Of a stretch of 45,687 bases of DNA, positions 20,113-30,580 are shown piece after piece. Position 1 is the first letter of the stretch, and the number at the start of each line of letters is the position of its first letter. Source of the DNA: Trichodesmium erythraeum GBRTRLIN201 (GTDB lineage Bacteria; Cyanobacteriota; Cyanobacteriia; Cyanobacteriales; Microcoleaceae). Under the pieces are notes generated by a model. It ran no database searches. It saw only the letters and a list, made by a program, of their open reading frames with translations, and was not told the origin of the DNA. The translations under genes were made by a program, and so were the position numbers. The DNA lies in contig JAGGDU010000064.1 in NCBI GenBank assembly GCA_018457135.1, positions 1-45,687 of the forward strand. Direction: 5' to 3'.

Positions 20113-21330
20113 ATGGGTAATTATTTCCAATTCATTAAACCGAAAAAAATCAAATTTTTTTTATTATTAACATTTACATGGATAATTATACCTCTACTAT
20201 TGGTAGAAATTTTGATGATTTTTTTTGAACCATACCTATTTAAAGGGCTGTATCAATATGACCCAGATCTAGGCTTTCGAGTGCGGCCTTATATGAATGG
20301 CAATAATCAATTTGGCTTCAACGACCGAGATTATCCTTTAGAAAAAAACCAAAATAAATTTCGTCTGCTAGTTGTTAGTGACTCCTTTAATTGGGCAGGT
20401 GGAAAAGAAGGAAATTATACGGCTTTATTGGAGAAAAAATTTGATAGTTATTTTGGTAAAAGTCAGGTAGAGGTAATTAATGTTGGCTATCCAGGAACTC
20501 ATACTGGTGAGCAACTAGCTATGTTGAAAAAGTTTGGATTACAATATAATCCAAACTTAGTAGTATTAGGCTTTTTTGTCGGTAATGATTTTCAGGATGC
20601 TAACCCAAAAAGGAAACGCATTATTGTCAATGATATATATATAGATATAGATAAGAAAGACGAGTTAATTATTTTTGGTTATCCAATTATTGGTAAGTCT
20701 AGATTACTAATGTTTTTACAGCAAAAATATCAAGTTTACCAAAAATTACAAAAGGGTAAACAGGATTCTGTAAAGTTACTAAGTAGTTCTCTAGCTCCTA
20801 GTTTAAATTTAGGATCAAATCTAATAATTGACAGGGAAAAATCTCCGGGAATTTTATCTAATAAAGCTTTTCTAAGAGTAGAAAAAAGCCGGCTTAAGTT
20901 TTGTAATATTAAAGATTTAATTGATGGTAAATGGGATGAGAATATCAACTATATTTTTCACAGTATTTTAGAGATGCAAAAATTACTAAAATCTCGGAAT
21001 ATTGAATTTATAGTCGCTATTTATCCTGACGAATATCAAGTTAATGAGAAGTTATTAAATGAAATATTTGCAGAGTATGATAATTTACAACGAGAGTTTT
21101 ATAATTTGACTTGTCAGCAAGAAATTTTGAGCAAATTTTTAGAAGTTAATGGCATCCCTTATATAGATATGTTGGATAGATTTAAAATCGAACAAAATAC
21201 CCGTCATTTATACTTGCTTAGGGAACCCCATTGGAATAGTGCTGGAAATTTATTAGCTGCAAATATTTTATTCAATCATTTAGTTAAAGATATAAATAAA
21301 TTTTTTTTTGAAAAACCTCTCTCCCTATAG
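20113..21330 (+). CDS. Membrane-anchored SGNH-fold protein (divergent member)
   Basis: A 405-residue protein with one N-terminal membrane helix (14-38) and an extracytoplasmic SGNH-like domain. Block I is SDSF (89-92, with Ser in place of the usual Gly); the block II region is VINVGYPGTHTGEQ; block III is GND at 157-159; block V is EPHWNSAGN with His 373 and Glu 371 at the position where related proteins have Asp. This is the DxHWN pattern I associate with AlgX/AlgJ-like acetyltransferases; esterase or acyltransferase activity is inferred. An insertion of about 100 residues separates blocks III and V. No MBOAT partner is present. It lies at the left edge of the SGNH cluster and diverges from mfd. 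Its last dozen codons fall where a repeat unit starts, so the C-terminus may be altered. Confidence 0.75.
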   Translation: MGNYFQFIKPKKIKFFLLLTFTWIIIPLLLVEILMIFFEPYLFKGLYQYDPDLGFRVRPYMNGNNQFGFNDRDYPLEKNQNKFRLLVVSDSFNWAGGKEGNYTALLEKKFDSYFGKSQVEVINVGYPGTHTGEQLAMLKKFGLQYNPNLVVLGFFVGNDFQDANPKRKRIIVNDIYIDIDKKDELIIFGYPIIGKSRLLMFLQQKYQVYQKLQKGKQDSVKLLSSSLAPSLNLGSNLIIDREKSPGILSNKAFLRVEKSRLKFCNIKDLIDGKWDENINYIFHSILEMQKLLKSRNIEFIVAIYPDEYQVNEKLLNEIFAEYDNLQREFYNLTCQQEILSKFLEVNGIPYIDMLDRFKIEQNTRHLYLLREPHWNSAGNLLAANILFNHLVKDINKFFFEKPLSL

Positions 21331-21440
21331 ATCCAGAGGTCGAATTAAACCAGGCTAATTTTTTCCATTCAATTTTTTGGTTTTGACGATTCATTTGGCT
21401 TAACTCTAAAAGTTCTTTCCGTGATAAATTAAGCAACTGA
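21295..21440. repeat. Repeat unit at the 3' end of the SGNH gene
   Basis: Resembles 22490-22632: both read roughly TTTTTTTGA(G)...AACTCTCTCC, then an ATTAAAC/AATAAAC block, TTTTTGGTTTTGACGATTCATTT, and TCTAAAAGTT. The first 35 bases overlap the end of the upstream coding region. Degenerate, non-coding. Confidence 0.55.
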
Positions 21441-21668
21441 ATTAATACTTTAGCAGACTCATTAGCAAACAAGTAAAATCTAAGTTTATATAAAATTTAA
21501 TAACTTTTAGTCTACTTCGCCCCCATCCATTTTTTAATAAGCTTTTCAGTACAATCTTTTCTTATTATTCTCCTCCTTATTCTCCGAAATATTCACCTTA
21601 TTTCAGATGATCTGGCGATCAATTAAAATTAATTTTATCCTCTAATAAAATGTTAATTACTACTTGAT

Positions 21669-22289
21669 TTATAAACGATTTCTCCAAATTGAAACCTGTC
21701 CTAGCGCCCGATTTCTTAAATAGTTTTCTGGTGATAAATCAACCAATTCTAATATAGCTGATTCTTGGGTTTTTCCTTTGTCTAAAATTCTCAGCCAAAG
21801 AGTTTCTGGAAGTATTGGTAATTGATTAATTACAATTAGATTTGTTTTCCATCCTACTGGAGAAATATAAACTCCTGTAATCTGATTGACTGGGTTAAGC
21901 TGAAAACCAAAACTATTAATTAATTTCTCAGAAGTAGCAGTAGCTATAATCAATAAAGAAGGTAAATCAATTTCATTAATCAATTCTTGGTTCTCTGTGG
22001 CTTCTCGCTGCAATTCACTCTGAATATAAAATAACTTCAGCAAACAATTACGAACTTCATTCAAGGTAAGTTTATGCCGAAATGTTTCAATTAAACAATC
22101 ACTCAATAATATTTTACTTAAAATTCCTAAATTAAGACTAGAAATAGGAGGTTTTGAGGCAGGAGAAAAATAAATATCTGCTTGTCTCCCCTCCCCAGCT
22201 AACTCTCGACTAATTTCGACTTGACCAAAAGGTGAAAGCAATTCTTTGAGGTATTGTTTTGCAAATTTATCCTGGAGTTGTATTGTCAT
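21669..22289 (-). CDS. Cyanobacterial PD-(D/E)XK-like hypothetical protein
   Basis: A 206-residue protein of a family I recall as widespread in filamentous cyanobacteria, opening with DKFAKQYLKELLSPFGQVE and an EGRQADIYFSP motif (residues 33-43), which looks like the beta-strand/active-site core of a Rpn-type PD-(D/E)XK nuclease. It is sometimes annotated as 'flagellar assembly protein H', which cannot be right here. There is no membrane segment. The C-terminal half contains a helical stretch ending LSPENYLRNRA. The function is unknown. The gene is isolated between repeats. Confidence 0.65.
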   Translation of the reverse strand: MTIQLQDKFAKQYLKELLSPFGQVEISRELAGEGRQADIYFSPASKPPISSLNLGILSKILLSDCLIETFRHKLTLNEVRNCLLKLFYIQSELQREATENQELINEIDLPSLLIIATATSEKLINSFGFQLNPVNQITGVYISPVGWKTNLIVINQLPILPETLWLRILDKGKTQESAILELVDLSPENYLRNRALGQVSIWRNRL

Positions 22290-23585
22290 TATATTTTCAG
22301 TTTCTGTTTAGTAATTCTACAGTTTTACGGAAGTTAAGTAGTCGTGCATTCATCCATTTATGCATCAATATTCAATCGGATAAAAACTTTGACTCACTCA
22401 GTAATTTAAGGAAATTATTTAACATTTCAGCTATATTTAATTAGTATAGCTTAAGTGAATAACATGGACATTATAATTATTAATAAATAGTCAAGTTTTT
22501 TTGAGTAAAAACTCTCTCCTTATATGTTGAGAGCTCAAATAAACTAAGACTAAATTTTACCTTTTAGTTTTTCTGTTTTGACTATTCATTTTTGATTACT
22601 CTAAGAGTTTATTCTGTGACGCTACATTAGTTTCAGGAAATTATTCTACATTTCAGCTATATTGAATCAGTATAGCCTAAGTTAATAAAATTGTTATGAA
22701 AATTATCAATAAATAGTCAAAATTTTTTGAGTAAAAACTATCTCCCTACAAAGCGGGCATTTTCATTCTCGGCGAGCGAAAAAAAAATCAAGGGCTCTTT
22801 TGTTATTTCTATTAAAAAATAGTGCTTAGTTTTTCTGTCAAGATATTATGGTTAAAAGTATACTTTAAAATTTAAAAAAAATTAATCATTTTTACCTAGA
22901 GATAAAAATATCAAAATCAAGTATTATTAACCATAATTTTCTTAAGTATTTTCACAGTAAATAGTAGTTATAAACAGATTAATTGTTTAGTAAAATTCAT
23001 CCTTGGTAAACTGATAAATATCTTAAATATATCCTCAAAAAAAGGCACCTTAATATAGTACTCTTAGGAACGATAATCTATTGTTTTCAAAGTAGGTGCA
23101 TAAGTTTTGGAACTCAAAAATAGAGAAAGTTATTCTCAAACAACTATCAAAATCAATATCAATTAAATTAATATTTAGCAATATTAGGGATAAAACACAA
23201 TTATTGTTATCAAAATTGAATACTAACTTTATAGAAAAATAACGTTATGAACCCTATGGTTTGAGTTTACCTACTCTAGTTTGACGTGAAGTATATAATA
23301 AAAGGTTTAGTCTCACATATAAGTATAACTAATTTTATATACCTGGTTAACTATATCCTAATACGGTTCAGATAAGACCAAAACTATTATGATATGAAAC
23401 CATAATTAGAAGGTCACTACTATTACAGAATTGCAAAAAAAACCTTGGCTGAAATTTATTAAATTATATCCAATTCTAATATATGAGTAAAGCTCATCAG
23501 CTAACCTTAGGAGTTAGTTAAATATGTTCAAAAAGATGTTTGCGTAGCATGACCAAGGAAAATCTGAATAGTTACTATTACTTAT
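22290..23585. repeat. Repeat-rich intergenic region
   Basis: Two copies of a ~113-bp unit: 22408-22520 and 22634-22747 (shared ACATTTCAGCTATATT, AGTATAGC(T/C)TAAGT, AATAAATAGTCAA, TTTTTTGAGTAAAAACT). A further unit at 22490-22632 matches 21295-21440. Positions 23265-23346 (GTTTACCTA, TTTGACGTGA, TTTAGTCT, AATTTTATATACCTG) match 33695-33779 in the same orientation. No gene is seen. Confidence 0.6.
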
Positions 23586-25421
23586 TTAATTACCTAATAA
23601 AACACTAATATTTTCACCATTTTTGTTGACTATATAAATACCAGGAATTTGATAAAATTTAGTTGTATTTGTATCTAATGCCCAAGCCTTTATATAAATA
23701 TTTCCTTGGGGAAACCTATGAGTAGATAATACTTTTTGCCATCCTGATTTAAAATATTTTTGACTCTTAAATTCTTTGACAAGGTTAGGTCTTGACATTG
23801 TCATATCTGCCACAGCAGAAACAATAGGTTCACCTTGCCAATTATCATAACTAAGCACTATTGCATCTACAGGTAAATTTGTATCAGTAAATATTGCCCA
23901 ACCAGTTGCTAATAAATTATTAGCCCCAATAAATTCTAGCTTTTCAAAAGTACCTTCTACTTGTCTACTATTATTCGTGTCTATTAACTCTGGAATTTGA
24001 TTAGTCTTGATTAAGCCAGGATCTAAAAAGCCTAATTCTGTTAAGTAATGCGCCCGTTGTTTTATATATTCAAAATAGTAAGAATCAATTAGATTTTGAC
24101 AGTTGTCATGAGTAAAATCAATTAGTAGTAAACAGCCTTTATATTTCAAAAAATCTTGTTTCCATAACTTCATCTTTTCTACACTATAGGTGAAATTATG
24201 TACTTGTATAACAGTTATTATACCAATAAACCAGCAAATAACTTTCGAGAATAAACTTCTATTAATTAAAAAAGAATATTTTTTAATAGCATCTTCTCCC
24301 ACAATTATCATTAAATGAATTATAGAGATAATAATGTATGTTGAAAATGTTGTATATCTTGATGAAAGAGCTTGATCTATACCAAGTGTTACTCGACCAA
24401 ATGATGTAACTAAAGCACTAATAACTGTATATGAACCAAGCATAATCCAGCTAATAGTTTTATCTCGTAATTCATAGTCTTTAATATGCCATATTACATA
24501 AGAAAATAAACCAATAAATAGAATAATAATTACTGCGCCAAGAATAATTGAATTATTTAGAGGTTGTATACTACTACCAATTCCTAGAGAACTACCTAAA
24601 AATGCTAGAAAATATTGGAAAGTTTGATCTGGATATTGAAGTGATTCTAATGGACTAGGGTGAGATAATGGTTTTTGATAATCATGAAAGTAAAAGGTTA
24701 TATTAGCTATAAATCCAATTATCCAAAACAGATATAAAATTATATTTTTCCTGATCTCTGACCAAGATTTTAGTTTGACTAAAGCTAGTATTGGTAAAAC
24801 TATTACCCAAGCTAATAAACCATTAGCATAAGAAAAAGTGCTGATGGTTGATAAGGCCATACAAATTAAAATTTTGGCTATATTATTTAGTGGAGAATAA
24901 GCAATTAATATACAGGTAGTAATGCAGACTATAGGAGTAAAAACGACTATTTGAATACCCCACAACCAATTTTCATATTGAACAGCAGAAAAGATGAATA
25001 TATTAGATATTAATGCTATGGTTATACTTTTAATATGCGAACCAGATATTGTTAGTCTATTTAACAGATAAATATTTACAGAAACTATACAGGCTAGTAA
25101 AAATGTAACTAACATTTCATATCTAATATTCCATTTAGTGATCAATGCTAAGGTCAGAAAAATTAGCCGGGGAAAAAATTTTCTACTTTCATTATGTTGT
25201 GCTATTAAATCATTAAAAGATAGGGTTCCTTGATTGAATTTTTCAAAAATAGCAGAGATTTGCCATTGGTCTTGAATTGGTACATTAATACTATATTTAA
25301 GGATAAGAATTCCTAAAACTATAGCTGGAATTATTGCTAGACATAAACTGATGCCTAAAATTAATCTATAACTTAATTTATAATTATTTTTTTGCATATT
25401 TTTGTGGAGATTATATTTCAA
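23586..25421 (-). CDS. Polytopic GT-C-like membrane glycosyltransferase, predicted
   Basis: A 611-residue protein with about eleven membrane helices over residues 18-420 and a soluble C-terminal part of some 140 residues. The first extracytoplasmic loop has VPIQDQW (Asp 51) followed by a QHNESRKFFPRL segment (76-86), a pattern typical of GT-C fold transferases using polyprenyl-phosphate sugars; I recognise this VP..DQW...HNE.R family as common but uncharacterised. The C-terminal domain (GWAIFTDTNLPVDAIVLSYD, then GWQKVLSTHRFPQG, IKAWALD) looks like a beta-sandwich. Sugar donor and acceptor are unknown. It diverges from the SGNH gene at 25629 (207-bp shared upstream region), supporting a joint role in surface glycan assembly or decoration; that link is inference. 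Confidence 0.7.
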   Translation of the reverse strand: MKYNLHKNMQKNNYKLSYRLILGISLCLAIIPAIVLGILILKYSINVPIQDQWQISAIFEKFNQGTLSFNDLIAQHNESRKFFPRLIFLTLALITKWNIRYEMLVTFLLACIVSVNIYLLNRLTISGSHIKSITIALISNIFIFSAVQYENWLWGIQIVVFTPIVCITTCILIAYSPLNNIAKILICMALSTISTFSYANGLLAWVIVLPILALVKLKSWSEIRKNIILYLFWIIGFIANITFYFHDYQKPLSHPSPLESLQYPDQTFQYFLAFLGSSLGIGSSIQPLNNSIILGAVIIILFIGLFSYVIWHIKDYELRDKTISWIMLGSYTVISALVTSFGRVTLGIDQALSSRYTTFSTYIIISIIHLMIIVGEDAIKKYSFLINRSLFSKVICWFIGIITVIQVHNFTYSVEKMKLWKQDFLKYKGCLLLIDFTHDNCQNLIDSYYFEYIKQRAHYLTELGFLDPGLIKTNQIPELIDTNNSRQVEGTFEKLEFIGANNLLATGWAIFTDTNLPVDAIVLSYDNWQGEPIVSAVADMTMSRPNLVKEFKSQKYFKSGWQKVLSTHRFPQGNIYIKAWALDTNTTKFYQIPGIYIVNKNGENISVLLGN

Positions 25422-25628
25422 TACGCTTCAGTTAATATTTTTTTGGCAATTCTGTAACCTGAAAAGCTCATGATAAATTAGATACACAAACAATTCTGTC
25501 TACCTATTTAAAAAGCTAATAGCTAACAGCTAACAGTTATATGTTATATTAATCTCTTACTGATTAGTAATCTAGATTCACTTTGCTTAAATCAAGCAAA
25601 AATATTCATCTCGCAAAACTAAAACTTA

Positions 25629-26696
25629 ATGATGAAAAAGATTTTTTCTCTCCTCCGTCAAACAGTAATTATCTCTTTAATAACATTTGGATTCACAGAA
25701 GTTGTATTCAGAATTTACCACAAAATTAATCCTTCATTTATGTTTTATGACCCCTCATCTTATAATCGCTGGCGAGGAAAACCCTTGTCTACAGATTATG
25801 ATTTTCAGTTAAATTCTAGGGGATTTAAAGATGTAGAATTTACCAAAGAAAAAGCAGAAGGTACATATAGAATTATTGGTATAGGTGATTCTTTTGCCTA
25901 TGGAGGTATTCCCTACAAACATAATTTTTTAACTCTATTGGAGTCTAAACTAAATCAGGATAGTCAGCAATCTATAGAATTAATTAATATGGGAATAATT
26001 GCTATTGGACCGAAAGATTATTTATCCCTATTTGTCAATGAAGGATTAGAGTTAAATCCTGATATGCTTTTGTTATCTTTTTATATTGGTAATGACTTTT
26101 CTGATAACTATAAATCAAAACAAGATAGGAAATTACTTACAGTTCAAAGTTCTTATGTTTTATCTTTCTTTGATTTTATGATTAAGGTGAATAGTAAGTT
26201 TGAAGGGAACCTCTATCATCATGGTATTGAATATCGAGAAGACTTACCTACTGTACCAGATGACTTTCATTTACAAGAGGCTAAAAATAGAAGTTATATT
26301 TTTATCAAAAATCTTGAAAAAACAGATTTTCTAGAACATTTTAATGATGCTTTTAGCGACTTATTAAAAATCAAGGAAATCTGCGATCGCCAAAATATTA
26401 ATTTAGTCGTAGTCTTAATGCCTGATGAAGTACAAGTCATTAAACCACTCAGAGAAAAAGTAATTACTAATTACAATTTTTCTCCAGAACAATTTGATTT
26501 CCGACAACCTAATAAATTACTATCTCAAGAACTGAATAAATACAATATATCTCATCTCGATCTTGTCGAAGAATTTGTTAATACTGGTTCCGAAACTGTT
26601 CTCTACAAACCCAATGATATTCATTGGAATATTGCTGGTAATAAATTAGCTGCAGAAGTAATATATAAGTATCTCTCTGGGAAAAAATTTCCCTAG
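25629..26696 (+). CDS. Membrane-anchored SGNH-fold protein (canonical active-site type)
   Basis: A 355-residue protein with an N-terminal anchor (residues 9-28) and an outward-facing SGNH domain. Block I GDSFAYGG has Ser 87, the block II region is INMGIIAIGPKD, block III is GND in SFYIGNDF, and block V is NDIHWNIAGN with Asp 330 and His 332. It therefore keeps a full Ser-Asp-His set, unlike most of the neighbouring paralogs. Acyl-esterase or O-acyltransferase activity on an extracytoplasmic glycan is the likely class of function; the substrate is not known. It is divergent from the GT-C-like gene and convergent with the next SGNH gene, whose stop is only 16 bp away. Confidence 0.78.
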   Translation: MMKKIFSLLRQTVIISLITFGFTEVVFRIYHKINPSFMFYDPSSYNRWRGKPLSTDYDFQLNSRGFKDVEFTKEKAEGTYRIIGIGDSFAYGGIPYKHNFLTLLESKLNQDSQQSIELINMGIIAIGPKDYLSLFVNEGLELNPDMLLLSFYIGNDFSDNYKSKQDRKLLTVQSSYVLSFFDFMIKVNSKFEGNLYHHGIEYREDLPTVPDDFHLQEAKNRSYIFIKNLEKTDFLEHFNDAFSDLLKIKEICDRQNINLVVVLMPDEVQVIKPLREKVITNYNFSPEQFDFRQPNKLLSQELNKYNISHLDLVEEFVNTGSETVLYKPNDIHWNIAGNKLAAEVIYKYLSGKKFP

Positions 26697-26712
26697 TTTT
26701 CAGTAGATTATT

Positions 26713-28125
26713 TTATTCATTTTTACTATCTCCTAATTGATTTTCATTGGCAGTAAGTGTAGTAAAAATTGAATTGGCTATAAAATCTGACAAAATATTT
26801 TCTCCAGCTTCAGTATAATGGCAACAACTATCTATATAAACGATTTCTTTGGCATTATCTAAAATTTTCACACCATTGAAAAAATTCACACCATTTTGTT
26901 TTAAATTGTCTGTTTTACTTAAAAGTACAGGATATCCTAATTCTGTTGCTTCTCTAAAAGGACTATCAGAGTCAAAAGCAATTTTCTTTTCTGTTTCAGA
27001 AAAAACTCGGTTAGTAAAATAATATTGATTAGGTTGTAAAACATGAAAATATAAAATATTATTACTTGCAGCTATTTGCTCCATCATTATTGATGTTTTT
27101 TGCCAGTGTTCTGCCATTGTATCATATAACTCTGATTCTTTTAATTCAGGAGACTGTGCATAAAAATAAACTATACTAGCTTCTGTTTCTCCAGCAGCTT
27201 GTGACGCTGCTTTTTTTCTTTCTTTATCAAATATTTTGACATTTTTACGATACTTTTTTGCTAAATTTTGCACATAAATTGATGTTAGGGCATAACAATA
27301 AGCTACTTGACATTTATCTAAAGTTTCTAAGGTACCCTTTAACTTATTCTTACTATCGTTAATTTTTAACATAGCTTGAATAGATTTTGTGGAGAGACTA
27401 TTATTTGCTATATTCGTTAATGGTACAACATGGTTAGTACTTGGCATCATAATATTAACAGCATTTTCGTTGTTTGACTTAGCTATAGTTACCTCGTTAA
27501 AACCATCTATATTTATGATCATATCAAATTTCTGACCTATGGAAAGAAAGTAGTTTAATAGTATTAATTGTTGTGGTTGTTTATAGCCTCCTATTGCTAA
27601 AGATAAGATAATAAATTCCTTGTCCCGAAATTCTGGAAGTTGCTTTAATTTCTTTTCTAAGATTTGATTCTTAATTTCATATATTGAATAGTTTGAGGCA
27701 ACTGAACCACCAAAAATTCCGATTATATATTGATTATTATTCTTCTTTTTATAAGGGTAATCATAAGGAGAAATAAAACCAGCATCATTATATTTAAAAT
27801 CTTCTCTAAAATCTGGTCCAGGTTTTTGTACATACCCAAAGTAAGGATGAATTCTTTCTATTACAGAACTTTCTAACCTAATTCCTGCTAAGTTTATTCC
27901 CATGGGATTTGTATTGACATTAGCATTTTTATTTTCATTTTCATTTTCTAGTTTTTCTTCTTGATTGTTTTCTGTTACTTTTTCTCTAGTATAGAAAAAT
28001 TGCTTATATTTGAAAAAATACCAACCTAAAGAACCTAACTCTAAAAATACAAATAAGAAAATTATATTCATCAAAACAATTTTCCATAGTTCTGAGGTAT
28101 TTTTCAAAAAACTCAATTTTTTCAT
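26713..28125 (-). CDS. SGNH-like type B protein, copy 2
   Basis: A 470-residue protein with a membrane helix at 16-36, an Asn/Glu-rich linker (51-73), and an SGNH-like domain with unusual motifs: IHPYFGYV near 92-99, GGSVA at 139-143 in place of GDS, GGYKQPQQ at 179-186, DGFNE at 207-211 in place of GxND, and DSCCHYTEAG near the C-terminus (Asp 432, His 436). The nucleophile Ser, Asn and His are kept. It is paralogous to the 451-residue protein at 30581-31936, with the same motif order (DACCHYNMVG there). It is last in the minus-strand run. The linker is encoded by simple ATTTTC repeats and may be length-variable. The enzymatic role is unknown. Confidence 0.72.
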   Translation of the reverse strand: MKKLSFLKNTSELWKIVLMNIIFLFVFLELGSLGWYFFKYKQFFYTREKVTENNQEEKLENENENKNANVNTNPMGINLAGIRLESSVIERIHPYFGYVQKPGPDFREDFKYNDAGFISPYDYPYKKKNNNQYIIGIFGGSVASNYSIYEIKNQILEKKLKQLPEFRDKEFIILSLAIGGYKQPQQLILLNYFLSIGQKFDMIINIDGFNEVTIAKSNNENAVNIMMPSTNHVVPLTNIANNSLSTKSIQAMLKINDSKNKLKGTLETLDKCQVAYCYALTSIYVQNLAKKYRKNVKIFDKERKKAASQAAGETEASIVYFYAQSPELKESELYDTMAEHWQKTSIMMEQIAASNNILYFHVLQPNQYYFTNRVFSETEKKIAFDSDSPFREATELGYPVLLSKTDNLKQNGVNFFNGVKILDNAKEIVYIDSCCHYTEAGENILSDFIANSIFTTLTANENQLGDSKNE

Positions 28126-28821
28126 GGCAATTTTATAGCAAATAATTTATATATTTTTTCAGTTTTACTCCAGCATAAATACTGGATATTTTGGATTTAT
28201 ATTATTTTGATAATAAGAGTCATACGACGAGGTATTTTTATGATTATATACAACATATTCCTAATTAATAAATTATATATTTAGCCAGTAGTAAATAGGG
28301 AAAATGGTTTAGAGGATCTGGAACAGAGAAAAAATATTTACTCCGTCAGTTGTACCACATTAATTATCAAATATACTGTAATAGCCTTTAACCTAATTAT
28401 TTAAAAGATATCTGATAATTTAATTAAATAATACTTATTTTATAAAAAATCACTAAATTCATGGTATCTAAAACAGTGAACTAGGAAACAAAAAACACAT
28501 AAAAAAGGTTAATTTTTGAAAAATTGTGAGATAAAAATTTGGCTCTGTAATATTTTTAATTTCACATTTTTTAAAAGCAAAAATGCAAAGCAATTGCTTT
28601 TTTGATGTCAGGAAAATACGCGGCTATTGCTAATTTTTTCTCAAACACAGAATATGTCATGAAAAAGATTGATTAAATATAAAACTTTACTGTATCAAAG
28701 TTTAACGTTATTTTTAACTTATGTTTTGTCTACCCATATAACAATTTTATTTCCTGCTTTAGGGACAATTAATTAATAGCTAATATCTAATATGTGAGAA
28801 CTAAATGTACAACATTATCAA
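28126..28821. other. AT-rich intergenic region
   Basis: No gene, hairpin or repeat stood out in these ~700 bp between a type A and a type B gene. Confidence 0.5.
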
Positions 28822-30075
28822 TCATTTAGAATCGCTATACTTTTCCAATTTATACTGATCACATAAATAATTTGACATGACTTCTCCTACAAATTTATGA
28901 CCTTCTATATTCCAATGACCTCCACAGGGTTCCCCATTATCAAACCCATATAAACACTTGCCTGTTTTTTTTGCTTTATCTCCTAATTGTCCCGCTAAAA
29001 TATATACTGGAATATTCTCTTGTTTACCAAACGCTTCTATCCTTCTATCTGGATAATATAAATCTGATAAATTATGAGCATTTTTAAATTTTTCACGATA
29101 CTCTAAATCAGGATGTACTTGATGAGAATCACTAATTGCTATAATCATAAAATCTGCTCTATTTTTATAGACTTCATCTCTCATTAATGTAATCAAACCT
29201 TCCGTTACTTGCCAACCTTTATCCCAGTCGGAATTTGATTCAGGTTCTCGATAAAAAGAGATAATAGTTTGACCATTATAATTTAAAAATTGACTTTGTT
29301 TATAATCCATATCAACTTTTCTGATTAGCTGTAAAATTCGGGAATTTCTCACCAACCAAATTGGCAATATATCAACCATTGAAAAAACATAACGCCCTCT
29401 TTCCCAAGGTTTCATTGTACGGAATGACATATCTGATTCTAACTGACCATTTTTATAAACAAAATAAGGTCTTAAGTGGTCGTGATCTAGAGGTCGATAA
29501 TTATTCCGAATATCATTACCAGCATAAAAAGCTAATATAACTAAATCTGGTGAATAATCCCAAACATGATGTCTCAATGTCATTAATTCTTGAGCTGTTC
29601 CATAACCCTGTACTCCAAAATTCATTACTTCAACTTTCTGGTCTTTTAAGTCAGGACATTGTTGTAAATTTTGCTCTATTATTGCACCATAAGTATCTTC
29701 TAATTTTACATGAACTGCTTCTGTAAAAGAATCTCCTAATAAGGCAATTCTTAAGCCATTTTCTGGTTTATTTTTACTACGTTCATAATCACGAAATCCC
29801 CCACTATTCATTTTCAACTCTGAAGGTATACCTTCTCCTGTCCAAAATGCTGTAGCGTTAGAATTTCCTGCCCAACCACGATTTGGATCTTTACTAGTAT
29901 ATAGAGACTTACTTTCTGATTTTTCATCTGTTCTTGGTGGTGGGAGATGTTCAATTCCTGCTATTCTTAATCCTATTTCTCCCACAATCACAACAAATGT
30001 AAATGTAGCTATTATTATCCCTAGATTTACTACAAAATTTTGTAGCTTGTTTATTTTTTCTGCTAAGTTTTCCAT
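28822..30075 (-). CDS. SGNH-fold type A protein, copy 5
   Basis: A 417-residue protein with an anchor at residues 13-33 followed by GEIGLRIAGI, a proline-rich short linker, and an SGNH domain. Block I is GDSFTEA (114-120), block II NFGVQGYGTAQE (152-163), block III GND (186-188), and the C-terminal motif has Cys 374, Cys 384, His 387 (HWN) and Cys 405. The Asp normally two or three residues before the His is missing. Its residues about 80-180 are almost identical, also at DNA level, to those of the gene at 32219-33442, while the second half is clearly diverged. Extracytoplasmic esterase or acyltransferase is the inferred class. Confidence 0.75.
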   Translation of the reverse strand: MENLAEKINKLQNFVVNLGIIIATFTFVVIVGEIGLRIAGIEHLPPPRTDEKSESKSLYTSKDPNRGWAGNSNATAFWTGEGIPSELKMNSGGFRDYERSKNKPENGLRIALLGDSFTEAVHVKLEDTYGAIIEQNLQQCPDLKDQKVEVMNFGVQGYGTAQELMTLRHHVWDYSPDLVILAFYAGNDIRNNYRPLDHDHLRPYFVYKNGQLESDMSFRTMKPWERGRYVFSMVDILPIWLVRNSRILQLIRKVDMDYKQSQFLNYNGQTIISFYREPESNSDWDKGWQVTEGLITLMRDEVYKNRADFMIIAISDSHQVHPDLEYREKFKNAHNLSDLYYPDRRIEAFGKQENIPVYILAGQLGDKAKKTGKCLYGFDNGEPCGGHWNIEGHKFVGEVMSNYLCDQYKLEKYSDSK

Positions 30076-30580
30076 CTATATTTTCGATTCAACCTGAGAA
30101 AGTACTGAGATTATTTTTATATTAATTTTTCACGAAATTGGGGAGAGAATTAAAAAGGTAATTGGTTGGAATTATACCTGCCAGTTTACTAATATAAATG
30201 CCTCGCCAGCTCCTGAATATTTTCCATAGGCAATTTATTTATTTAGGATTAAGTTTTTTCGGGTTTTCATTAGCTCTATTCAAGTAATTTTATATCTATA
30301 TTTTCGATTAAACTATAGATAAAATTACCAAGATAATTAACTACAATTGTTTCTCCCAATTGAGTGAGATAAATTCCCAGTCAATTTCCTAATATTTTGC
30401 CTCATTAACTTTATAATTTTGGTTAACACATTCTCACTTTTCTCAAAGACAATCACAGAAATAATTTAACTTATGATTACAGTTATAATTATCCTTAAAT
30501 ATATCAATACTAATTCCTATTATTAAGGTAATGAATTAACAGCGAATAACTAATAAGTGAATGCTTAGGATGTTATTACT
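30076..30580. repeat. Intergenic region with a diverged direct duplication
   Basis: ATCTATATTTTCGATT occurs at about 30074 and again at about 30293, and each is followed 110-130 bp later by related CCAGT..A.TTTACTAAT/CCAGTCAATTTCCTAAT and TGCCTC blocks. This suggests an old ~200-bp tandem duplication of the leader of the type A gene. Confidence 0.4.

Noticed and set aside
21284-21472. 62-codon minus-strand frame overlapping the end of the first SGNH gene
   Set aside because: It coincides with a degenerate repeat that recurs at 22490-22632, where the frame is not kept.
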